The notes under the pieces are model-generated. The model was not told the origin of the DNA. It saw only the letters and a program-made list of their open reading frames with translations, and did no database searches. This document shows, piece after piece, positions 1 to 5,859 of a DNA stretch of 5,935 nt. Made by a program: the position numbers and the translations under genes. Numbering within the stretch: the first letter of the stretch is position 1; each line of letters begins with the position of its first letter. Source of the DNA: an uncultured Bacteroidota bacterium. GTDB taxonomy: Bacteria > Bacteroidota > Bacteroidia > Chitinophagales > Chitinophagaceae. Where the stretch lies: assembly GCA_903851455.1 (NCBI GenBank), contig CAINOM010000658.1:1-5935 (forward strand), given 5' to 3'.

Positions 1-43
1 ACTGAGATAAAAATAATTCGGAAAACTTAACATTGCTAAGCCG

Positions 44-62
44 TATCTTGCCGCACAAGATA
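44..62 (+). promoter_or_regulatory. Small hairpin in the leader of the response regulator gene
   Basis: TATCTTG (44-50) and CAAGATA (56-62) form a perfect 7-bp inverted repeat around the 5-base loop CCGCA. It ends 8 bases before the ATG at 71. No T-run follows, so it does not look like an intrinsic terminator. In the mRNA it could limit ribosome access to the start codon. A 7-bp stem of this kind is expected about once by chance in the non-coding part of this window, so function is inference only. Confidence 0.25.
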
Positions 63-70
63 AGTGAGTT

Positions 71-496
71 ATGAACAAGAGCGGGCCAATTATTGTTATT
101 GAAGATGATGTGGAGGACCAGGAGGTGCTGATTGAAATATTCCAGCGGCTCAATTATGAAAACAAGGTCTTTTATTTTGCAGATGGCAACGATGCACTCG
201 AATTCATCAACCAGACCGATATACAGCCTTTTCTCATTCTCTCGGATATTAACATGCCGAAAATAAACGGATTTGAGCTCCGGAATAAGGTTTTTACGAA
301 CGATAAGCTGCACACAAAGTGTATCCCTTACCTGTTCTTTACCACAAGTGCAACCAAAAAATCAGTCATTGATGCCTATGCCCTATCTGTACAGGGCTTC
401 TTCATTAAAGCAGGATCTATGCAGGGGCTGGAGAATACCATCAGAAAGATCGTCGAGTACTGGAAGGAATGCATCGCTCCAAGCGAATTCGATTGA
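71..496 (+). CDS. Stand-alone response regulator receiver domain protein
   Basis: This 141-residue protein is one CheY-like receiver domain with no output domain, so it probably acts in the cytoplasm as a phosphorelay intermediate or by binding a partner protein. The acidic pocket is E11-D12-D13 after the first beta strand (IIVIEDD). D59 in LILSDINMPKING is the phosphoacceptor. T91, T92 and S93 (FFTTSA) supply the conserved Thr/Ser, and K113 in FFIKAG is the conserved lysine. The proline that normally follows this lysine is alanine. The C-terminal helix (QGLENTIRKIVEYW) resembles small Rcp1-type regulators that pair with separate kinases. The start is firm: an in-frame TGA lies at 65-67, one codon upstream. 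There is no clear Shine-Dalgarno site, as is usual in Bacteroidota. A kinase lies downstream on the same strand at 1043. No upstream gene is visible in bases 1-70. Partner and output are unknown. Confidence 0.93.
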   Translation: MNKSGPIIVIEDDVEDQEVLIEIFQRLNYENKVFYFADGNDALEFINQTDIQPFLILSDINMPKINGFELRNKVFTNDKLHTKCIPYLFFTTSATKKSVIDAYALSVQGFFIKAGSMQGLENTIRKIVEYWKECIAPSEFD

Positions 497-554
497 ATGA
501 TGCACCCTATCCGTTACCCTGCGGCACCGCATTCATAGAAAATAGAAGTTATTC

Positions 555-824
555 CTACTGAGCAGTGTGCGGTTCTGTTTGCCTGTCAACTGATCGCTGC
601 TGTTTGTGTACTTTCCGCTCTTTTTTGTGCATTTTGCGGCTTTTCTTATCCAGCTTGTCTTGCTTTTTAACCTCTTTGGAACGGGTATTGTTAAGCTCAC
701 GCTGGCGTTCATCCACCCGCTTTTGCTCCCTGTCCTGCTTCTTTGTCTCTACCTGCGCCTGCGCAGTTGCAGGGAAATAACTTAATCCGATCGCCATGAT
801 GGCAATAATCATATACTTTTTCAT
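555..824 (-). CDS. Small exported lysine- and arginine-rich protein of unknown function
   Basis: I do not recognise this 89-residue protein. Residues 1-23 are a clear Sec signal peptide: KK at 2-3, a hydrophobic core MIIAIMAIGLSYF, and an AQA site with probable cleavage between A23 and Q24. By my count the mature 66 residues hold 23 Lys/Arg and 12 Asp/Glu, with almost no large hydrophobic residues, so the product should be strongly basic and either extended helix or disordered. The motif KKQD occurs twice (28-31, 53-56), followed by loose K/R-K/H clusters at 60-75. It has no cysteines, lipobox or T9SS tail, so a periplasmic location is most likely. ATG at 822-824 gives the complete signal peptide. 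The gene converges on the response regulator (58-base gap) and diverges from the kinase gene. It might bind polyanions such as LPS, peptidoglycan or nucleic acid, but that is only a guess from charge. The signal peptide makes a real gene more likely than a shadow frame. Confidence 0.72.
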   Translation of the reverse strand: MKKYMIIAIMAIGLSYFPATAQAQVETKKQDREQKRVDERQRELNNTRSKEVKKQDKLDKKSRKMHKKERKVHKQQRSVDRQTEPHTAQ

Positions 825-1042
825 AACACTTTTGGAAAATAAAATGCGTTGTGCGGTCTCTTCCCGTGTTTTACAACGCTGATGTGGCAGATAGCCTGGC
901 TAGCTGTATGATCAATAGTTTCAATAACCGTGCCAGCGACGCTTATAATATCTTTCAATGCATTTATGTTTCGCCAATTAAAGTATAATTCCTCTGCAGT
1001 GGCACGGTATTCATTCTCATTTGCAAACTAAAAATCAATTTC
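825..1042. other. Divergent intergenic region between the basic-protein and kinase genes
   Basis: This 218-base region must hold the control signals for two divergent genes. Besides the leader hairpin near its left end, it contains the short near-palindromes TAGCCTGGCTA (892-902) and AGCGACGCT (935-943). Two 7-of-8 matches to TAnnTTTG lie in the kinase direction: TATCTTTC at 949-956 and TATGTTTC at 965-972. Neither has a TTG at the expected upstream distance, so no promoter is called. Only short open frames of up to 26 codons occur on the plus strand (for example 908-988), and none looks like a protein family. Confidence 0.4.
836..879 (-). promoter_or_regulatory. Hairpin plus U-rich tract in the leader of the basic-protein gene (attenuator-like)
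   Basis: On the minus strand, GCGTTGT (879-873) pairs perfectly with ACAACGC (852-846). The 20-base loop holds a further 3-bp CGG/CCG pairing. The right arm is followed at once by A-TTTT-A-TTTTCC (845-834), and the ATG of the basic protein follows at 824. The shape is that of a weak intrinsic terminator inside a 5' leader. No other minus-strand gene lies upstream that it could terminate. No leader peptide or known riboswitch fold was seen, and chance occurrence is possible. Confidence 0.3.
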
Positions 1043-1819
1043 ATGCAACAGGAACTGACCCGCAAACGGGTTGAGGTGAAAACGGAGACAAATCTTACCA
1101 ATAAGATACAGCAGTTAGAAAGGCTTAATCATATCATCGCACACAATTTAAGAGGCTCAATAGCAAATATCAAGATGCTTTCTGAAGTACTGCAGAACAA
1201 GAACATCCCTGAAGATTGTGCTGAAAACGCGGATAATGATGCGTTTACCACCAGCGAGGCAATACAGTATATAAACGAAAGCAGTATATCGCTGCTGAGC
1301 ACGCTGAACACATTGATGGAAGCAACCGATATTCAACTCAACGACAAGATAAAGTACGATGACTGCGATATTAAAGCAATAACAGAACACATAATAGGTC
1401 AGTTGCGCGGCTTTATAAAACAAAAGAAAGCTACTATCGAATACGATCTTGCCGTATCTCACATCAGCTATCCCATGCCATATATGGAGAGCATCCTTTA
1501 CAACTTTATCAATAATGCGCTCAAGTATTGCAAAAAGGATGTCGAATTAAAAATCGTTATTTCCTCGTACATGCTCAACGGTGTGCCGGTGCTGACCGTG
1601 AAGGACAACGGTATCGGCATAGACCTGCAGGTGTATGGTCGGAAAATATTTAACCTGTACCAGGTTTTTCATCCGGGTTACGAAAGCAAGGGCGTAGGCC
1701 TGTACATTATTAAGACGCAGATAGAATTCCTGGGAGGCACTGTAAGCGTAAGAAGCGCAGTGGATGAAGGGAGTGAGTTTATCGTTGTCTTTGGCTCAGT
1801 CGAACCTGCAATTTCCTGA
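1043..1819 (+). CDS. Sensor-less cytoplasmic histidine kinase
   Basis: This 258-residue protein is the transmitter part of a histidine kinase. Residues 1-28 look like a charged coiled-coil linker. The H-box is IIAHNLRGSIANI, with phosphoacceptor H34; the HNLR form is common in Bacteroidota kinases. A dimerisation helical pair runs to about residue 95, and the ATP-binding HATPase_c domain covers about 145-250. It shows an N-box (E149, N154, N158), a G1 box DNGIGI (188-193), an F-box KIFNLYQVFH (201-210) and a G2 box KGVGLYII (216-223). All catalytic elements are present, so it should autophosphorylate. It has no PAS, GAF, HAMP or transmembrane segment, whereas relatives usually carry a sensor module in front, so it probably takes its signal from another protein. 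An in-frame TAA at 986-988 and no earlier ATG in that frame make ATG 1043 the best start. The receiver at 71-496 is a plausible partner. The gene converges on the T9SS gene with 17 bases between stops. Confidence 0.94.
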   Translation: MQQELTRKRVEVKTETNLTNKIQQLERLNHIIAHNLRGSIANIKMLSEVLQNKNIPEDCAENADNDAFTTSEAIQYINESSISLLSTLNTLMEATDIQLNDKIKYDDCDIKAITEHIIGQLRGFIKQKKATIEYDLAVSHISYPMPYMESILYNFINNALKYCKKDVELKIVISSYMLNGVPVLTVKDNGIGIDLQVYGRKIFNLYQVFHPGYESKGVGLYIIKTQIEFLGGTVSVRSAVDEGSEFIVVFGSVEPAIS

Positions 1820-1836
1820 CAAAACAACTGAAACCC

Positions 1837-3723
1837 TCATTTGCTGATAACAAGACGTTTTAATACCGTAGCTCCGCCGGCGGAAACACGCACAAGATAG
1901 ACACCGCTCGACAGTTGACCATCCAGGCAGATGTGATATCTTAACGATCCGTTTTGCAGCTCAGCAACATTGCTGTAAACCGTTTTGCCCAGCATATCGG
2001 TTATTTCTATCCGCGCTTCCCCCGTTCCGGTAGCAAATAAGCCGTTGATAGTAAACATGCCATTAGTGGGGTTTGGAATAAGCTTCACATCAGCATAGCC
2101 ACGCGAAAGGTTTTGCATACCCGTAGTATGCAGCGTATCCGTGATCACCACATGCGCGCTCGCGGGAAGGCCACCACAAAAATTCACACTGGTCACCACG
2201 CAGGTCACCGTATCATGATTGGCAAAAGTGCTGCTCACAAAAGTATCAGAAGTAGCGCCCGGCACAGGTGCGCCGTTGATCTCCCATTGGTAATTAAGTA
2301 GCGTTCCACCGTTCACTACAACTGCAGCAAGCGTATCGCTCTCCCATGCTCCAATCGTGGTTCCCGGGTGTGCTGTAACGGTAACGGTAGGTACCAGCAA
2401 TGGCAATACCGTAAGATTTATATTATTGGTGCTGTATGCAGAATCGGTAACGAGGCACTGATAGTCGCTGTATAGCACACAAAGTATATTGTCGCCATTG
2501 GCGGGCAAGTAGCTGTAAGAAGGCGATATAGTTGCCGTGATACCGTTCTTTATCCACCGGTAAGTTGGCGAAGGCCCGCCATAAATGGGAGCAGGAATAA
2601 GTGTGACGGGAATGAATTCGCATACTGAATCTCCGGGCGCAACCGAAAGGCTTACAGACGGTGTTTGTTTAGGAATGGTAACAACAGTAGAAGACGCATC
2701 TGCTGTGGACGGAATGGCACAGACAGCATCACTGTATAGCGTCACTGATACTACATCACCGGTTATAGGTACATAGCTGAATGTGTCGCTAAGAGTAGCG
2801 CCACCCATAGCCGTTCCGTTCACATACCATTGGTATTCCGGTGTTGCGCCACCATTTATTGTGATGGCCGTAAACGTGGCGCTGGCCAGTATGCATATGG
2901 TATCCTGCGTTGGCGAATAGATACTCACCGACGGTATGTTCAGCGGTGTAATACCTATGGACGCAATCCCGGACATCTGCTTGGTGCAGCCCGTAGTGAT
3001 ATTGACCGCGATGATGGTGTGCACACCCGGTGTGGCATATGGTCCGTAAAACAACGCACTGCCTGTGCCATGCAGCGAATCGACAAAGGCTGTATCATCG
3101 CGGTATAGCTTGTAATTGATGCCGACATCTGAACCGTTAAGGCCAATGGTAGCGCCCGCAGTGCCGGCACAATAAATACCGCCGCCGAAAACATAGTAGT
3201 TGGGCGGCAATGGGTTAACCACAAGATTGATCTTCCGGCTGCAGCCATTAGCGAGCATGTAGGTGATAATGGTATTGCCTGATGCCACACCAAAAGCATT
3301 GCCGCTACTGATCGTTGCTACCGTAGTGTTACTGCTCGACCATGTGCCCCCGGCCGTACCATCGCTCAGTATAACTGTAGACCCAACACAAACTGCCGTA
3401 TCGCCGGTAATGGGCAGCAGCGCATTTATTACCAGCAGTCTCGTCACAAAACAAGAGGGAGAAAGCGCATAAGTGATTACAGCAGTGCCTCCGGAAACCC
3501 CGGTAACCACACCGGTAGATGGTTCAATGGTGGCCCTCGTCACATCACTGCTCGTCCAGGTGCCGCCACTTGTAGAATCAGTCAGCTGTATCTCGGCCCC
3601 TGCACATACAGTATCCTGCCCGGTTATTGGAGCTATCGTAGGGCAAGGTGTTAATTGCGCCCGCAATTCGGATATACCACCGAGAAGAAGAAATGTAATG
3701 ACAAAAAGTACGAACTTTCTCAT
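1837..3723 (-). CDS. T9SS-sorted secreted protein with Ig-like repeats
   Basis: This 628-residue protein is probably attached to the cell surface or released, as a structural or adhesive protein; no catalytic domain is visible. Residues 1-22 are a Sec signal peptide, with likely cleavage at LRA-Q23. Two bacterial Ig-like (BIG2-like) repeats of 72 residues follow, starting near PITGQDTVC (32) and PITGDTAVC (104), each with GGTW(T/S)SS. Residues 176-258 match another adhesin Ig type (GGGIYCAG, GINYKLY, TTGCT). Three Ig/PKD-like repeats of about 90 residues follow (263-353, 354-443, 444-529), marked by P-[ST]-V and [QR]-W-x-x-N-G. The C-terminus (about 541-628) is a T9SS type A sorting domain: KLIPNPTNG, EITDMLGK, SSGVYLVRV and the final KRLVISK. 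By family knowledge this tail drives outer-membrane export and is removed by the PorU sortase. A TAnnTTTG promoter lies upstream. Its ligand is unknown. Confidence 0.95.
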   Translation of the reverse strand: MRKFVLFVITFLLLGGISELRAQLTPCPTIAPITGQDTVCAGAEIQLTDSTSGGTWTSSDVTRATIEPSTGVVTGVSGGTAVITYALSPSCFVTRLLVINALLPITGDTAVCVGSTVILSDGTAGGTWSSSNTTVATISSGNAFGVASGNTIITYMLANGCSRKINLVVNPLPPNYYVFGGGIYCAGTAGATIGLNGSDVGINYKLYRDDTAFVDSLHGTGSALFYGPYATPGVHTIIAVNITTGCTKQMSGIASIGITPLNIPSVSIYSPTQDTICILASATFTAITINGGATPEYQWYVNGTAMGGATLSDTFSYVPITGDVVSVTLYSDAVCAIPSTADASSTVVTIPKQTPSVSLSVAPGDSVCEFIPVTLIPAPIYGGPSPTYRWIKNGITATISPSYSYLPANGDNILCVLYSDYQCLVTDSAYSTNNINLTVLPLLVPTVTVTAHPGTTIGAWESDTLAAVVVNGGTLLNYQWEINGAPVPGATSDTFVSSTFANHDTVTCVVTSVNFCGGLPASAHVVITDTLHTTGMQNLSRGYADVKLIPNPTNGMFTINGLFATGTGEARIEITDMLGKTVYSNVAELQNGSLRYHICLDGQLSSGVYLVRVSAGGATVLKRLVISK

Positions 3724-3757
3724 ACTGCTATATTCCGGAAGCGATAGCGTTCCTTCG

Positions 3758-3765
3758 CAAATTTA
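3758..3765 (-). promoter_or_regulatory. Bacteroidetes-type -7 element for the T9SS gene
   Basis: Read on the minus strand, TAAATTTG (3765-3758) is a perfect match to the Bacteroidetes -7 element TAnnTTTG. It lies 34 bases before the ATG at 3723, giving a leader of roughly 25-30 bases. At the -33 distance only an imperfect GCTG (3788-3785 on the minus strand, 19-base gap) is seen. The near-palindrome GGGTTTACCC (3767-3776) sits just upstream of the element and could be an operator, but it is too short to trust. Confidence 0.5.
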
Positions 3766-3835
3766 CGGGTTTACCCAGTCTCAGCAGCTGTTTCCGCGAG
3801 TGATACCGTCCCATTTAACAAAACGAAAAGTTTTT

Positions 3836-3867
3836 TTTGAATATATACAACTGCTACCTTAACTTTA
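3836..3867 (+). promoter_or_regulatory. Bacteroidetes-type promoter for the small membrane protein gene
   Basis: TTTG at 3836-3839 is followed after 20 bases by TAACTTTA at 3860-3867. These fit the Bacteroidetes -33 (TTTG) and -7 (TAnnTTTG, 7 of 8 bases) elements at a normal spacing. The ATG at 3886 lies 18 bases beyond the -7 element, so the leader would be only about 10-15 bases. The A-tract/T-tract just upstream (3820-3838) would give a bent, easily melted region. This promoter supports the reality of the short gene downstream. Confidence 0.5.
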
Positions 3868-3885
3868 TGAGTAAAAATACAGCAT

Positions 3886-4170
3886 ATGAAACCCCGAATG
3901 CTCAATCGGCTTGTATTTATTTCCAAATCTATGCTCTGGTCTTTGCTGCTCTATGCGGCCTTTATGGTGGTATGCAACTGGGATGATGTGAGCAATAAGG
4001 TACGGGGCATTAATCCGATCACTGTTGTAAATAACATTGCCACGCAACCCAGTGCGGCAAACACGCCTGCCGTTGTTCATCCCGGTGTTTCCCATACCAC
4101 CGGACTTATCAAGGGAATTATCCGCTTGGTTAGTTCATTTCATGCTACCGCAAGTATATTGCTTGATTAA
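3886..4170 (+). CDS. Small single-pass membrane protein of unknown function
   Basis: I do not recognise this 94-residue protein. The positive N-terminus (MKPRMLNRLVFISK) and one strongly hydrophobic segment at about 15-30 (SMLWSLLLYAAFMVVC) suggest an inner-membrane anchor with the N-terminus inside. A Thr/Ala/Pro/Val-rich stretch (about 45-70) follows, then a short amphipathic or hydrophobic segment (73-93, GLIKGIIRLVSSFHATASIL). There is no signal peptidase site, lipobox or T9SS tail. ATG 3886 is favoured because the promoter lies 18 bases upstream; ATG at 3898 (M5) is an alternative. The gene diverges from the T9SS gene and converges on the 545-residue exported protein gene, so it is transcribed alone. 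An overlapping minus-strand frame (3865-4095) has no signal peptide or other protein-like feature and is judged a shadow. Reality of the gene is likely but not certain. Confidence 0.6.
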   Translation: MKPRMLNRLVFISKSMLWSLLLYAAFMVVCNWDDVSNKVRGINPITVVNNIATQPSAANTPAVVHPGVSHTTGLIKGIIRLVSSFHATASILLD

Positions 4171-4230
4171 CGGCGTATAAGGCTTTTTTTCACCGCAACT
4201 CAATGATCTTTGAGACAGGCATTAATCAAG
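4162..4230. repeat. 9-bp inverted repeat spanning the stop codons of two convergent genes
   Basis: CTTGATTAA at 4162-4170 is the last three codons (Leu-Asp-stop) of the small membrane protein gene. TTAATCAAG at 4222-4230 is its exact reverse complement and is the last three codons (also Leu-Asp-stop) of the opposite gene. The arms are perfect over 9 bp, with 51 bases between them. A read-through transcript from either side could fold with both stop codons in the stem. It may also be coincidence. Confidence 0.5.
4183..4214 (+). terminator. Possible terminator region between convergent genes
   Basis: The 51-base gap between the two convergent stops holds a run of seven T (about 4184-4190) preceded by only a weak GCTT/AGGC pairing. 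A separate perfect 5-bp hairpin, CTCAA (4199-4203) and TTGAG (4210-4214) around a 6-base loop, follows. On the plus strand the T-run resembles the tail of an intrinsic terminator, but the stem in front of it is poor. On the minus strand the hairpin is not followed directly by a T-run. Termination somewhere here is expected from the gene order; the exact element is uncertain. Confidence 0.3.
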
Positions 4231-5859
4231 GTGCCTCCATGCCATCCGCAACGCCACATCATCACCTTTTTTGCAACGCACTAATGCTGCATATACTCCC
4301 CGCTGCTCATCAAAGTCAGCGCCCTCAATGAAGCTGGTTTTAAATTCATCGGCAGCAGGTTCCCCGAAAAGGTAATTCTTTGTAACCTCCTTCTTCCGGT
4401 TTATTTTATAGTAGCAGGTATTCGTCTGGTCAAAAGAGTAAACTGTATCGCCTACATGCGAGATGCTGTTGTTGAAATTTTTATTGACGTCATTGTAAAT
4501 GAAATAGAAGTCTTTGTCCTTATAGTAGGTGTTCATAGAAACGAACTGGCGGTTATAGACAGATTCAGGATCTTCGTTAAACAACATTTGTTGCTGCCAC
4601 CTTTTTGATACGTTCAGTGGATTATAATATCGCGTCATACTCGTTTGAAACTGAGCTTTAGGAAGCACTATCCCCCATATTTCGTTGCCATCATCATCGA
4701 ATTGGGTAATTCCGATATTCCCGATGTAACTGTTACGGCCATATGCCGGATCATCATCTAAATTTCTTTGCTGGAAACAGTATTCGGAAACTAACGTAGA
4801 AAGCCCATTTTCATTAGTAAATAATTTTGCCGGTAGACCGACATAGAAATTTGCGCTGTTCGTATTTTCCGTTACATACTTATTAGCAAGCTCGTTTTTT
4901 ATTTGTTTGTAGGCAAGAGCCATAGTTGCTTCATCTAATTTAAAAAATAGATTTGCCATGTTGGCGCCGGGCTGATAAGCCAGTCCGAAACTATATACAT
5001 ACTGCTTGTAACTCAACAACAATATATTTAACGATTGTGCAAACGGGTTGTAAGCATAATTCGTATAGAATGGATATACATCTGCTGTCACGTTGACCAT
5101 TTGCATTTTTGCGATGTTGCTACCGTTTGGAATAAAATAAACTGCCAAATACTGATCTTGTATTTCACCTGTGCCGTCAGCTTTTAGTTTCGATAAAGTC
5201 AGAGATATGCTTATACCATTGGCCTGAATATCGGCACCGGCTACTCTTACGTAGTCATAATTCTTACGATCGACTTCCAGAGTTACTTCCCGTATTTTCT
5301 CGTGCCTGCTATTGTAATATCCGACCACCGCATTGCACTCCTCCAAAACATGATTGTCATAAAAAAGAAACAGCGCATACCCACTATCAGTTCTGTTTTT
5401 TATTACAAGAGACTCGGTTTGTTTATTCTGGCTTTTGGATTCCACTATTAATGCCTCTTCTATCAAACTCCCGTCCTTCGAATTAAATCGCAACCGTACC
5501 AACCCTACTTTACTTAAGTGTTCCTGCTCCATAAACAAAACACCTTCGTCATTTATATCGTACAAACCCTTAAAAACCGCCACTTTGAGTTTGTATAGGT
5601 CTAAAATTCTGCACAAATGCTCTTTGCTTGCTGTTTCCCTACGAAGACTGTCGAATACTTTTACCACAAGCGGTTTGTGAGGCTCAAGGTGAAATAGCAT
5701 GGTACTGCCGTTTTTCAGGCAAAGCACTTTAGTCACACCCGTCTGGTTCAGTTCCACCGGTTGGCTGAAATCAGATCTTTTTTCCTGGCCATGGCAGGCA
5801 GTGGACAATAAAAGGGCGAAAAGAATAGCTAATTGTCTAAAAAACATAGGTTTTTGCAT
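4222..5859 (-). CDS. Uncharacterised exported protein, probably beta-propeller-like
   Basis: This 545-residue protein belongs to no family I can name with confidence. The N-terminus (MQKPMFFRQLAILFALLLSTACHGQ) is a signal peptide. L18-S-T-A-C22 is a loose lipobox, so it may be a lipoprotein, though ordinary cleavage near HG-Q25 is also possible. The rest alternates short beta-type strands with polar turns and repeats phrases such as KVLCLKNG, GLYDINDEGVLF, GNIGITQFDDDGNEIWGIVLPK (376-397 partly) and YFIYNDVNKN (452-461). These resemble secreted Bacteroidota proteins that follow values along a propeller; that fold is inference. There are no catalytic motifs and no T9SS tail, and the end (ALRMAWRHLD) looks natural, not truncated. 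ATG 5859 is preferred; TTG 5874 would add five residues and ATG 5847 would remove nine. The gene is visibly richer in A+T than the T9SS gene. It is transcribed alone. Confidence 0.88.
   Translation of the reverse strand: MQKPMFFRQLAILFALLLSTACHGQEKRSDFSQPVELNQTGVTKVLCLKNGSTMLFHLEPHKPLVVKVFDSLRRETASKEHLCRILDLYKLKVAVFKGLYDINDEGVLFMEQEHLSKVGLVRLRFNSKDGSLIEEALIVESKSQNKQTESLVIKNRTDSGYALFLFYDNHVLEECNAVVGYYNSRHEKIREVTLEVDRKNYDYVRVAGADIQANGISISLTLSKLKADGTGEIQDQYLAVYFIPNGSNIAKMQMVNVTADVYPFYTNYAYNPFAQSLNILLLSYKQYVYSFGLAYQPGANMANLFFKLDEATMALAYKQIKNELANKYVTENTNSANFYVGLPAKLFTNENGLSTLVSEYCFQQRNLDDDPAYGRNSYIGNIGITQFDDDGNEIWGIVLPKAQFQTSMTRYYNPLNVSKRWQQQMLFNEDPESVYNRQFVSMNTYYKDKDFYFIYNDVNKNFNNSISHVGDTVYSFDQTNTCYYKINRKKEVTKNYLFGEPAADEFKTSFIEGADFDEQRGVYAALVRCKKGDDVALRMAWRHLD

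Noticed and set aside
1..30. Possible tail of an upstream gene ending at TAA 28-30
   Set aside because: Only nine codons are visible, too few to support a coding call.
520..531. TGCGGCACCGCA hairpin between the convergent receiver and basic-protein genes
   Set aside because: The stem is 4-5 bp and no T-run follows on either strand, so it cannot be called a terminator.
908..988. 26-codon plus-strand frame in register with the kinase, separated from it by the TAA at 986-988
   Set aside because: Its translation shows no PAS or transmembrane pattern, so it is not evidence that a longer kinase was interrupted here.
984..989. TATAAT resembling a sigma-70 -10 box before the kinase
   Set aside because: There is no TTGACA-like box 16-18 bases upstream, and the phylum uses a different consensus.
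1157..1462. Minus-strand open frame of 101 codons inside the kinase gene
   Set aside because: The plus strand encodes all kinase motifs in this stretch; the minus frame shows no domain or signal peptide of its own.
1820..1836. Search for a terminator between the convergent kinase and T9SS genes
   Set aside because: The 17 bases hold no inverted repeat or T-run; the transcripts probably overlap or stop inside the opposite gene.
3473..3862. Plus-strand open frame of 129 codons over the start of the T9SS gene
   Set aside because: It lies opposite the repeat region of a well-supported gene. Its resemblance to another plus-strand frame at 3263-3472 comes from the antisense of the 72-residue repeats.
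3865..4095. Minus-strand open frame of 76 codons opposite the small membrane protein
   Set aside because: It has no hydrophobic segment or protein-like pattern, whereas the plus strand has a membrane segment and a promoter.
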